From NCBI GenBank assembly GCA_965201085.1, contig CBDAVS010000025.1:620001-684000 (forward strand): a stretch of DNA of 64,000 nt, in the 5' to 3' direction. Positions 19,215-27,283 of the stretch are shown here, piece after piece (position 1 is the stretch's first letter; every line of letters begins with the position of its first letter). The translations under genes were made by a program, and so were the position numbers. The DNA comes from JAPOUP01 sp965201085 (GTDB lineage Bacteria; Pseudomonadota; Alphaproteobacteria; Rhodobacterales; Rhodobacteraceae). The notes below the pieces were generated by a model that searched no databases, was not told the DNA's origin, and worked only from the letters and a program-made list of their open reading frames with translations.

Positions 19215-19529
19215 ATGGCACAGATTGGAACCTTCACCGCAAAGGATGGAGCCTATACCGGCACCATCCGTACCATGACCATCAATGTGAAAGCACAGCT
19301 TGTTCCCAATAAGGATAAGGCAAGCGATGGCGCGCCGGACTTTCGGCTTTATGCGGGCGGCGCAGAACTCGGCGCCGCCTGGCGTCAGGAAAGCAAGCAA
19401 GGCGAAACGCCTTACCTTGCTGTCAAGCTTGATGACCCAAGCTTTGCGTGCCCCGTGCGCGCCGCTTTCTTCGAGAATGAAAAGGACGGCACGGGCGTGA
19501 TGGTCTGGAACCGGTCGAAAGCCAACTGA
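19215..19529 (+). CDS. DUF736 domain protein
   Basis: A 104-aa protein beginning MAQIGTFTAKDGAYTGTIRT, the hallmark opening of DUF736 proteins common on conjugative plasmids and islands of alphaproteobacteria. The middle has FRLYAGGAELGAAW and the end has KDGTGVMVWNR. Function is not established. Ribosome-binding site AGGAG lies 9 bp upstream, and the gene sits 4 bp after the DUF2274 stop. Confidence 0.9.
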   Translation: MAQIGTFTAKDGAYTGTIRTMTINVKAQLVPNKDKASDGAPDFRLYAGGAELGAAWRQESKQGETPYLAVKLDDPSFACPVRAAFFENEKDGTGVMVWNRSKAN

Positions 19530-19548
19530 CGGACCAAAGAGCGGTAGA

Positions 19549-19746
19549 ATGAGCATTTCCCTCAAAGAGCTCGAAGAAGGCCGCAGAATCGCTGCCCTCG
19601 TCGTGCGTTATTGTGGGGAGAAGTACTTTGCGCTCTTCGATCGGTTTGACCGCGAGGTGCAGAAGCGCCGATCCGCAGCCGACCGGATTGAAGCAGCTAT
19701 TGGTCGGCAAGTCCCTGATATTCAACGCGAAAGTCCATCACCTTGA
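19549..19746 (+). CDS. Hypothetical protein, 65 aa
   Basis: Small gene 19 bp after the DUF736 stop, in the same direction. The product is charged and helical (SLKELEEGRRIAALVVRYCG, then FDRFDREVQKRRSAADR). I do not recognise a family. The position inside the transfer-element operon and normal codon use favour a real gene. Confidence 0.5.
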   Translation: MSISLKELEEGRRIAALVVRYCGEKYFALFDRFDREVQKRRSAADRIEAAIGRQVPDIQRESPSP

Positions 19747-19754
19747 TTTCTACA

Positions 19755-19787
19755 GAAAGAAATAATATATATTCTTTCGTAAGAAAG
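19755..19787 (+). promoter_or_regulatory. Probable Xre-type operator of the RES/Xre operon
   Basis: Two overlapping dyads lie just upstream of the antitoxin start: GAAAGAA (19755-19761) facing TTCTTTC (19772-19778), and CTTTC-GTAA-GAAAG (19774-19787). The sequence between is AT-rich (ATAATATATA), so it could also supply the -10 element. Position and symmetry suggest autorepression by the antitoxin. Confidence 0.5.
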
Positions 19788-19796
19788 GATATTTCG

Positions 19797-20174
19797 ATGT
19801 CACAGACACTCGCAGTGGATGGCCAGGAACGAGCACGCGTCATGACCATGGCGGTTGTGCGCGCCGCTGAGAAACTGGGGCTTTCCGGAAAGGATCTCGC
19901 CACGATTCTGGGGGTTTCGGAACCGACCATATCCCGGATGCGCAAGGATGAGTTTCGGCTGGAAGAAGGCTCCAAGGCCTTTGAACTCGGCGCGCTGTTC
20001 GTTCGGCTGTTCCGGTCGCTAGATGCGATCTCGGGCGGCGATGGAACAGTGGCCCATGCCTGGCTGCGTAATGACAACCGTGCGCTTGGCGGTCGTCCTC
20101 TCGATCAAATCAAGACGATTACAGGACTGACCCATGGCCTTGCCTATCTGGATTCCAGACGCGCTCCGCTCTGA
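19797..20174 (+). CDS. Xre/ParS-type antitoxin of a RES toxin (DUF2384)
   Basis: A 125-aa protein with a helix-turn-helix (AVVRAAEKLGLSGKDLA TILGVSEPTISRM) and a C-terminal toxin-binding region of the DUF2384 kind (FVRLFRSLDAISGGDGTVAHAWL, then NRALGGRPLDQI). It would block the active site of the RES protein encoded downstream and repress the operon. Start chosen at the ATG at 19797, with AAAGGAT 8 bp upstream. The 3' end overlaps the toxin gene by 41 bp. Confidence 0.88.
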   Translation: MSQTLAVDGQERARVMTMAVVRAAEKLGLSGKDLATILGVSEPTISRMRKDEFRLEEGSKAFELGALFVRLFRSLDAISGGDGTVAHAWLRNDNRALGGRPLDQIKTITGLTHGLAYLDSRRAPL

Positions 20175-20916
20175 GCAGTCGCGCGTCAAGAAGACCTTCT
20201 GGCGCTGCGTGGAAGCACAGCACGTTGTCTCCACGCTTCAGCTTGTTGACACGCTGGATGAGCAACATCTGCTGGAAGATATTCTGGAAAACACCAAGCC
20301 ACCCGTTCCTCCGGAATGCGAGGGCCTGCATTATCTTTACATGACACCGTTTCGCTACGGGCTTTACCCGAACGGTTCGCGCTTTCGGAAAGCCGGACCA
20401 ACACCCGGCGTCTACTATGTCTCTGAAGAACCAAGGACCGCGATCATCGAAACCGCGTTTCACTTGCTGCTATTCTATGCAGACTCTCCGGGTACGCCCT
20501 TTCCAACCCAGCCCAGCGAACACACAGCTTTCAATGTGCCCGTCACAACAAAAGCGGCCATCGACCTGACAGCAAGGCCATTCTCAGACGCCAGCGAACT
20601 CTGGATGCACCCGACTGACTACGAGCCTTGCCAGCAACTAGAAGAGGCCGCACGCGCGGAAGGCGCTCAGCTCATCCGCTATACGTCCGTTCGCGACCCT
20701 GATCACAAACCCAATGCAGCCATACTAACCTGTGCAGCTTTCGCAGCGCCTGCACCAACGCAGAACCAGACCTGGCGCCTATGGTTCAACAAGGTCGGGG
20801 TTCATGCGATCTGTGAGTTTCTCGGCGAGAAGTTCAGTGTTCCCCCGGAGCAATGGGCAAGTGATGAACGGCTGCACTTTCATAGTCGGAACAAAATTAT
20901 TGTGCCTAAAGAATAG
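20134..20916 (+). CDS. RES-domain toxin (NAD+-degrading)
   Basis: A RES-family toxin of 260 aa, longer than many members but with the expected features: RYGLYPNGSRFRKAGPTPGV (Arg-x-x-x-G-x-R/F region), VYYVSEEPRTAIIETAFH (family Tyr and Glu), and a late SVRDPD segment. Characterised RES toxins deplete NAD+ by phosphorolysis or hydrolysis. The translational overlap with the antitoxin indicates coupling. The frame is complete and no catalytic position appears lost, so this module may be active and may explain why part of the mobile element persists. Confidence 0.87.
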   Translation: MALPIWIPDALRSEQSRVKKTFWRCVEAQHVVSTLQLVDTLDEQHLLEDILENTKPPVPPECEGLHYLYMTPFRYGLYPNGSRFRKAGPTPGVYYVSEEPRTAIIETAFHLLLFYADSPGTPFPTQPSEHTAFNVPVTTKAAIDLTARPFSDASELWMHPTDYEPCQQLEEAARAEGAQLIRYTSVRDPDHKPNAAILTCAAFAAPAPTQNQTWRLWFNKVGVHAICEFLGEKFSVPPEQWASDERLHFHSRNKIIVPKE

Positions 20917-21279
20917 CAATAAGAACCAAATCGATGTTTTCTCAATTCAGTTTCATCAATTAAAGAGCGAGCATGACCGAGTCTTCCTATACGCCTCCGC
21001 CGCTTCGAAAAAAATGGGATTTTCGTATATAATCTCCTTCTTTTACAGGGGCGCAGTGACCTGATGCTTCATATAGGCTGAGACCTGTCCGCCATGCCAC
21101 ATCAGCAGACATGTGCAGAGCTTCAGCTCTGCCCCATCGGAGCAAGCTTGCTTGCGTCCAGACAGCGGGCTGCGCCGGGGCGCGGGCCCCTGTTCCGACA
21201 GAAGCGGTCGTCGCTCAGCCTGAAACGGGATCGGGCAAGGTGATGGCAGCACCCAGGCTGCCACCAACGCCCGCAAGCT
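20917..21279. other. Intergenic between RES toxin and parE
   Basis: About 360 bases. The first half is AT-richer than the surroundings; the second half contains a GC-rich dyad around 21170-21200. No open frame of credible composition, no tRNA and no repeat shared with the rest of the window was seen. Confidence 0.4.
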
Positions 21280-21597
21280 CTATTCGATGTCCCCGGGAAA
21301 TCGTGCGGCAATATTCATCCGGTGAGCATAGAGCGCTTCGAGCAAGATCGTGTCCTCATCTCCCAGGCGGAAAAACACCGAAATGGGAAAGTCCTTCAAA
21401 CCCCATTTGCGGAACTCCCTGCCGTCGATACGGGTGTAGACGGCACAGGTCAGGGGTCTCGCCGCGATGAATCGGATGCTGTCTTCAATCTGATCGACAA
21501 ATTTACGGGCAATCACTGAACCGGCACGCGCGCGGTAGTCGGCAGTGACGTCGAGAAGTTGACGTTTGAAAAGCGCGCTGCGGAGGATAACCGGCAT
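21280..21597 (-). CDS. parE: ParE-family toxin
   Basis: A 105-aa member of the RelE/ParE superfamily. ParE proteins poison DNA gyrase. Family landmarks are ALFKRQLLDVTADYRARAGS at the start, FVDQIEDSIRFIAARPLT, and the terminal FRLGDEDTILLEALYAHR. It lies 6 bp downstream of the parD stop on the same strand. The frame is intact. Confidence 0.87.
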   Translation of the reverse strand: MPVILRSALFKRQLLDVTADYRARAGSVIARKFVDQIEDSIRFIAARPLTCAVYTRIDGREFRKWGLKDFPISVFFRLGDEDTILLEALYAHRMNIAARFPGDIE

Positions 21598-21603
21598 GGC
21601 AGC

Positions 21604-21879
21604 CTATCCGGATGCGGCTTTGCGCGCGTCGGTCAGATCGGCGTCGCTCCACGGTGCATAGTCGTTCTCATGCAGGGATTGGGCAAGCAATGCACGCACG
21701 TTCCCATGCTCGGCCTCTAGCGTCTTTTCCATATGGCGACGTACCAGATCACGGATGAACTCGCTGGGCGTTTCATAAAGCGCGCCCTTGCCGGTGATCT
21801 CGCCGACATAGAGCGCCAATGGATCGGGCAGCGTCGTGTTCAGACGTCTGACCATCCTGCTTGTCGAGGCGTTGTCCAT
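21604..21879 (-). CDS. parD: ParD-family antitoxin
   Basis: A 91-aa ribbon-helix-helix antitoxin partner of the adjacent toxin. The N-terminal strand LNTTLPDPLALYVGEI is followed by TPSEFIRDLVRRHMEK, the family DNA-binding helix pair, and an acidic C-terminal toxin-binding tail (WSDADLTDARKAA). First gene of the pair; an AT-rich promoter region lies at about 21885-21925. Confidence 0.87.
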   Translation of the reverse strand: MDNASTSRMVRRLNTTLPDPLALYVGEITGKGALYETPSEFIRDLVRRHMEKTLEAEHGNVRALLAQSLHENDYAPWSDADLTDARKAASG

Positions 21880-22241
21880 GGATGAACCTCCTGTTGTATA
21901 GCGATCATATTCTCATATCTGCGCGCTGTACGTCAACTGAGCGCGACTTTAACGCGCAGACAAGCTGATTTCAGCTTTTTCTGGCCCTGAGTTCTTCCCG
22001 AACCAGTAGCACCGTTCCCAGAGTTGAAATGACGGGAATGGAGCGCAAGGCTCTGAATCGTCAGGCACCCGCGTGATCAGCAACACGGAGACCAACAAAA
22101 CCACTCATGCGCTTCAATATCGATGCGTGCTGCATGCTCCCGCGTCGCTGCACATGATCGAGGCCGGTCTGACGGAGTGTCCGCCATGTCTTTCAGACTT
22201 GATGCGGCTGACTTGGTGGCCAGCCGCACGTTTTTTCGATC
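21880..22241. other. Intergenic between parD and ardC
   Basis: About 360 bases holding the divergent side of the parD promoter and the 3' flank of ardC. I see no credible gene, RNA or repeat here. Confidence 0.4.
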
Positions 22242-23147
22242 TCACGCCGCGGCGTCAACCGGCTCGGCCTCGGTCGCCGGTTGCAATCCGTGCAGGAAAT
22301 CGGCGGCCCGTTGCGCATGGGCAGCGGCCTGGAAGATGGCGCGCTTACTGTTTTTCAGGACCTTCAGCCAGCTCTGAATATAGGCCGCATGGTCAGCTCC
22401 GGGCTCAGGTGTCAGGTCAAGGTCGGCACACAGGAAGGCAGCGCCAAGCTCGGCCACAAGCTCTTCGCGGGCATAGCCTTCATCGCCCCAGCGTTTGCGC
22501 CCGAAATTGCGATCCAAGCGTTTGGGGTGTTTTGTCCAATGAGTCAGCTCGTGCGCGAGGGTGGCACGATAGGCCTCGGGGCTGCCGAAACACTCGAAAG
22601 GCGGCATCTGGACATGGTCGCTACCGCCGCTGTAATGGGCAGAATTGCCGCCATGGCGGATGTCCGCGCTGGTTGCGGCAAAGAAGGCTTCGGCATGGGG
22701 AATGCGCTGCTCAGGGTCGATGACTGGCTCTGGTTTGGCGTAATAATGCCCGGGCAGACCTTCGATCTGGTCTGTATTGAACACGGTGTATCCCTTCAGG
22801 AATGGGATGGTCCGCTCTTCCTCGCTACCATCTTCCAGTTCTTCGGTCCTGGTGATCGTGTTGGCATAGACCACCAGATGGCCTTTCTCGCCCTTGCGCA
22901 CATGTGCGCCAAGCTCCCGGGCCTGCCGATACGTCATCCAGTAAGGAGAAAGAAACCCGGCTTCGGCAGCCGCGCCCCACAGCATCAGAGTATTGATACC
23001 ATTGTAAGGCACGCCATTGTGACGAAGCGGCCTGACAATTCGTCCCTCCATATGGCCCGCGCTCCACGGTTTGAGCCAGGTCAGCTCACCCTGCTCCAGA
23101 TCGGCAATGATCCTGTTGGTCACTTTTTGATAGACGTCCTGTTTCAT
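22242..23147 (-). CDS. ardC: ArdC-like antirestriction protein
   Basis: A 301-aa protein with an N-terminal single-strand DNA-binding domain (QKVTNRIIADLEQGELTWLK, then GVPYNGINTLMLWGAA) and a C-terminal zincin-like metallopeptidase domain with the HExxH motif (LAHELTHWTKHPKRLDR) and the downstream Glu in EELVAELGAAFLC. ArdC proteins protect incoming conjugative DNA in the recipient. Length and motifs are complete. It is typical cargo of the leading region of conjugative elements, so the element's oriT side probably lay nearby. Confidence 0.93.
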   Translation of the reverse strand: MKQDVYQKVTNRIIADLEQGELTWLKPWSAGHMEGRIVRPLRHNGVPYNGINTLMLWGAAAEAGFLSPYWMTYRQARELGAHVRKGEKGHLVVYANTITRTEELEDGSEEERTIPFLKGYTVFNTDQIEGLPGHYYAKPEPVIDPEQRIPHAEAFFAATSADIRHGGNSAHYSGGSDHVQMPPFECFGSPEAYRATLAHELTHWTKHPKRLDRNFGRKRWGDEGYAREELVAELGAAFLCADLDLTPEPGADHAAYIQSWLKVLKNSKRAIFQAAAHAQRAADFLHGLQPATEAEPVDAAA

Positions 23148-23204
23148 TGGCTTGTCCTTTCATCGGTCAGTCGGTTGCGCCTGCAACCGGACTAGGCCCG
23201 CGCC

Positions 23205-23360
23205 AATGAGCGGGGGTGGAGCGTCAGGGCCGTGGACCGGCGGAGGGGGATCACCCGGCCTGCACGACTGAAGTGAGGAAGGTGGGGACACCGCCGGGCG
23301 CGTCCGGAGCCTTGAGGCGAAGGGCCTGGCCTTGACGCTCCGGGGGCCGCAGGCCCCAGA
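23205..23360. other. GC-rich structured segment upstream of ardC
   Basis: Some 155 bases with several self-complementary blocks (for example GGGGCCGCAGGCCCC at about 23342-23356) and no credible codon pattern. Comparable GC-rich leaders occur upstream of ardC-type genes on alphaproteobacterial plasmids. It may be an untranslated leader, a small RNA or part of an origin of transfer. I cannot choose between these. Confidence 0.35.
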
Positions 23361-23458
23361 CAAAACAGGACATGTCAGCCCGACAGGGCTGGCCGAAGCA
23401 TCTGTCATACCGGCAAAGAAAGGCATATCCCACCTGCCTGTCTGGTGGCTGTCATGGC

Positions 23459-23770
23459 TCACATTCCCGTAGTGGCGCTCAAGACTATTCGGAGTTCCCT
23501 TTTAGCGCGCGCGGTGTTCCGCGTGCGCCGATCCTCAAGCATGCGGCGCCATGGCGGACAGAGGAACCAGCAGCCATACACCTTGAGTGCAGTTGCGGCT
23601 TCCACGTTTTTGTGTGTCGCTAGGTTGTCGCAAATTTCAGTGCTGCCGATCTCCAACTCCGGCACAAGTAAATTGCGGACGTAGGCCGCAAAAGCATCCC
23701 CATCCATCACCCCTTTGATCACCCACGGTGCAATCAGGCTGCGCGCGCATCGCCGGCATATGGTGCAGAA
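23459..23770 (-). pseudogene. IS630-family transposase fragment
   Basis: Middle-to-C-terminal scrap of an IS630 transposase: RSLIAPWVIKGVMDGDAFAA, then YVRNLLVPELEIGSTEICDN (second catalytic Asp region) and LATHKNVEAATAL. The frame then shifts where the family has PPYSPDLNP. The 5' half is gone; its upstream flank runs into the ISNCY element at 23848. Confidence 0.75.
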
Positions 23771-23847
23771 ACCAGTCTCGCCTGCGAACCTTTACGCCAG
23801 CGCGCAGTCGCTCGGTAACCACCAGCGACTTTTTGAATGTTTACGAT

Positions 23848-25632
23848 AGTGTCTGCCAGAAAACCCCGTGTTTTTCCGGGGATCGGGCCGAATCCGGCGG
23901 AGTCCGGCTTCACGGGACCCTGGCCGGGCCCCTCGGGGCGCCGCCCGGGGCTTCGACGGGACGGTCGGTGGCGGGAACATATGGTGAACATCCGGGCCTC
24001 CGCCGGCCCGCGGGCACGCCGGTCCGGGCCCCGCAGCGGCGGAACCTTCCATGGGCCGGTTCACCGGTGGACGCCCCGGTCAGGCGGCGGCGGGGAGCAC
24101 GGGGCGCTCCCTCGCCGGCGGCATCAGGCCGGGGCGGTGGACGTTCGCGCCGGCACCGCCAGCGCCACGGCGCCGGCGAAACCCTTCTTTCCGTGGCCAC
24201 CGACGCGGTCCAGACCGCGGTGCTCCAGGTTGCTGATGGCCGACCCGCCGGCGGCGTGGGCGCGCCGCGCCCCGCGGAACGCCTCCCCGCTTTCCCGGAC
24301 GCGGTCCGCCTTCGACAGCCTCCCTTTCCGCGGCATGGCGTCGGCTCCAGCATCCCGGCAGGCCCCGACCGGTCCGGGGGGCTGTGCGGACCGCGGTCGA
24401 AGCTCACCACCGAGAGATCCGGGAACCGCGCCCGCGCCTCCCCGCCCATGGGGACCGCCACGTCCACGTCGCTCCCCTCCCACATCACCGAACGGTGCGG
24501 GAGGAACCGGTGCCGGTCCTCAGGGACGCGGACGGGGACGCCGGGCTCCACCGGGACCCCGGCCCTGCCCTTCGATATCCAGCGCGTGTGCGGTTTGAGG
24601 ATCGAGTGCACCTTCCCGCGGTGCGGGATCGTCTCTCCCTTCAGGATCCGCCGTCCGGTCAGGTCCGCCCGGTGCCTGACATGGCCGATGAAGCCCCGGA
24701 TACTGTCCGATGGGCCCGGGATACCCGACCTGCCGTCGATCTCCGCGCGGCTGGCCTCCGCCCTGTCCGCCAGCTTCAGGGCGAGCCGGAGCGGCGCCTC
24801 CACGTCCCTCGGGCGCGGGTTGGCGAGCCGTGACGTGGCGACACCGGGACAGAGCCTGCGGAGCTTTCCGCAAAGGCATTCCTTCCGCCGCCCGCCGCGT
24901 AGCCCCAGCCCCCCGCAGGCCCGGGACACGTCCCGGACCATGCACCGCGCCGCGTCCATCGGCAGGCTGCGGTCGGCCGGATGGTGGACGTCGGTCCCGG
25001 CCACGAAGGAATGACGGCGGCCGCGCGACGCGGCGCCAGGCTTTTCCGCCGCCCCCCTGTGGCCCCTCTCCACGACCGTCCTTCCGACCTCGGCGGGAAG
25101 CTCCGGCGAGGGGAGCGACACGCTGTCAACCAGACGCCGGTATCCGTATCCGTCCCCGTCCCATGATCCTTGGCCCGGCCTCCGGCCTTCGCCGGATCGG
25201 GATGTGCTGGTTCGCCGGTTCCCGAAGCCGGTCGAAACCGCACCCGGGACCCTGCTTCACCACGCTGAGCGCCAGGATGGTCAACGGTTCCATCCCCGGC
25301 CCGCCGACCCGGCGGCTCCTTCCGGGCAGCACCATCCTGCCCGGAAGCCCGGACAGCCGCTTTCGGGTCCCTTCGTCGCCGCAGGAGTCCTGGAGGCCGA
25401 TCAGGATCGCCGGGATGTCGTCCCGCGACCTCACGTCCAGCCTGATCCTCATGATGTCGGGGGCGCCGGGCCTCCGCCGGGTGTTGTGGACCCTGCGCAT
25501 GGGGGCCTCCCGGGTGGAGGACTGGCGGATTCCGCGGCATACCCTTACCGCCATATCCGGTGAATTCCCGCAGGGTGGATTCCGTCATTTACCGCGAAAA
25601 ATCCGTGACCTAGGGGTTTTCTGGCGGACACT
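23848..25632 (-). mobile_element. ISNCY-type element, copy A (decayed)
   Basis: An element of 1785 bp with ends AGTGTC(T/C)GCCAGAAAAC in inverted orientation. The transposase on the minus strand starts near 25503 (MRRVHNTRRRPGAPDIMRI) and contains SRDDIPAILIGLQ and GGPGMEPLTILALSVVKQG. It then shifts frame and continues as SFVAGTDVHHPADRSL, HRGKVHSILKPHTRWISKG and VPVEPGVPVRVPEDR before breaking down. Flanks differ (left ...CGAT, right ACCT...), so no target duplication is present. Its left neighbour is an IS630 scrap and its right neighbour a truncated type III restriction gene, consistent with a deletion or rearrangement at this copy. Confidence 0.82.
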
Positions 25633-26015
25633 ACCTTAAGAACACGCTGGAGACGCAGAAATCGGTCTATCAGCATGTCGTCTATGACTCGGCGGGCGTC
25701 GAAAAGAGGTGCGCGGAAGACCTTGAAGCCAACGAAGCGGTGAAGATTTATGCGAAGCTCCCGCCCTGGTTCAAAATCCCAACGCCGCTCGGGACTTATA
25801 ACCCAGACTGGGCGGTGTTAGTTGAAGATGATGGGCAAGAAAAGCTGTACTTTGTCGTAGAGACGAAGGGCAGCGGATGGTGGGATGATCTGCGCCACAA
25901 GGACGGCGCGAAGATCAGGTGCGGCGAAAGGCATTTTGCTGTTCTGGCTGAAGGCGATGCCCCTGCTCGATACATCAAATCAACCTCGGTTGATGGCATG
26001 CTCAAGCACGTTTAG
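25633..26015 (+). pseudogene. Type III restriction subunit (Res), C-terminal fragment
   Basis: In-frame sequence starting immediately at the ISNCY end: LKNTLETQKSVYQHVVYDS, then FEAN-like linker, then the PD-(D/E)xK nuclease domain with GTYNPDWAVLVE and YFVVETKGSGWWDD (Asp and Glu-x-Lys preserved), ending IKSTSVDGMLKHV. This is the tail of the large helicase-nuclease subunit of a type III system. About 85 percent of the gene and the mod methyltransferase are absent, so it has no function. It shows the locus once held a third restriction system. Confidence 0.8.
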
Positions 26016-26055
26016 CCGTGGTTCAAGAGAAGGGTTTCAAGGAGCTGCGGTACGC

Positions 26056-26160
26056 CCCTTTGGGTGTCCAGTTCCATGGTAGAAGTTCGTCGAGGTGGTT
26101 GATTTCGTGATCGTGGATGCGTTTCTGAATGTCAGCGAGGTAGTCTTGCGGATTCAGGAT
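26056..26160 (-). pseudogene. IS66 TnpC C-terminal scrap
   Basis: Minus-strand translation gives LNPQDYLADIQKRIHDHEIN and HLDELLPWNW, the conserved terminus of IS66 transposases. It differs from the intact IS66 at 14885-17455, so it comes from another member of the family. No ends were identified. Confidence 0.7.
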
Positions 26161-26311
26161 TTTGTAATCAGATTACCCAGAGGCTACGCAGCGTACAAGC
26201 TTCCTTAATAGAAACAAATGGGGATTATATATCAAAGTGCCATTTTGCCCCTTGCGAATTACACGTATTACACGTAAGTGCCATACGTAGGTATGGTAAG
26301 GGAGAATCAAC

Positions 26312-27283
26312 ATGGCATACAACGCACCAGGAAAGCACGGACGCAAAGGCATCAGTTTCATTGAACTGGTGCGGATGTTCCCGGACAACGAGGCCGCCCG
26401 CAGGTGGATCGAGGGCATCGTATGGCCGGAGGGACCGCGCTGCCCCCACTGCGGAACGGACAACGTTCAGTGCGGCATAAAGCACAGGTCAATGACTCAC
26501 CGCTGCCGCGAGTGCGAGGGCAAGCCGAGGTTCAGCGTCAAAACCGGAACGGTTATGCAGTCCACGAAACTGGGCTTCCAGGCATGGGCGATAGCGGCCT
26601 ATATGGTCTCCACCAACCTCAAGGGCGTGTCCAGCATGAAGCTTCATCGCGATTTGGATATAACCCAGAAATCGGCTTGGCATCTGACACACAGGCTACG
26701 CAAAGCTTACGAAGCCGGACAACCCCTGTTTTCCGGTCCGGTGGAAGCCGACGAAACCTACGTCGGCGGCCTTGAGCGCAACAGGCACGCGAAAGACAAA
26801 CTGAAAGCCGGACGCGGCGGCGTGGGCAAGGCCATCGTGCTGGGCGCGAAGGACCGGAATACCAATAAGGTCGCCGCGAAGGTGGTGACGGACACAAAGG
26901 CAAAGACGCTTCAGGGCTTCGTCGAGGAGCGCACCGAACCGAAAGCGCAGGTCTACACCGACGACAACGCGTCATACGTCGGCATGAAGCGCCAGCACGG
27001 AACCGTGCGCCACAGTTCCGGGGAATACGTCCGGAAGCAGGTCCACACCAACGGCATGGAATCCTTCTGGGCCATGCTCAAGCGGGCGCACAAGGGCGTC
27101 TACCACAAGATGAGCAGGAAACACATGGACCGGTACGTCCGGGAGTTCGCCGGTCGGCACAACCTGAGGGACCACGACACAATCGACCAGATGCGATCCA
27201 TGGTCGGCGGTATGGTGGGCAGGCAGCTGCGCTACAAAGACCTGATCGCCGACAACGGACTTCCGTCGGGCGCACGGTCATGA
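26312..27283 (+). CDS. IS1595-family (ISXO2-like) transposase
   Basis: A 323-aa transposase. The N-terminal zinc ribbon is complete (CPHCGTDNVQCG, then HRCRECEGKPRFSV). A helix-turn-helix region follows (WAIAAYMVSTNLKGVSSMKL, then DLDITQKSAWHLTHRLR). The DDE/N core is present: VEADETYVGGLERN, VYTDDNASYVGM, and HTNGMESFWAMLKRAHKGVY. Frame and motifs are intact, so the enzyme may be active. Longer than the simplest family members, as is common in cargo-carrying subgroups. The stop TGA overlaps the cargo gene start. Confidence 0.92.
   Translation: MAYNAPGKHGRKGISFIELVRMFPDNEAARRWIEGIVWPEGPRCPHCGTDNVQCGIKHRSMTHRCRECEGKPRFSVKTGTVMQSTKLGFQAWAIAAYMVSTNLKGVSSMKLHRDLDITQKSAWHLTHRLRKAYEAGQPLFSGPVEADETYVGGLERNRHAKDKLKAGRGGVGKAIVLGAKDRNTNKVAAKVVTDTKAKTLQGFVEERTEPKAQVYTDDNASYVGMKRQHGTVRHSSGEYVRKQVHTNGMESFWAMLKRAHKGVYHKMSRKHMDRYVREFAGRHNLRDHDTIDQMRSMVGGMVGRQLRYKDLIADNGLPSGARS

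Noticed and set aside
23910..25121. A 403-codon minus-strand frame presented by the ISNCY copy as if intact.
   Set aside because: It joins only the middle of the transposase; the N-terminal and C-terminal parts lie in other frames, so the element is dead.
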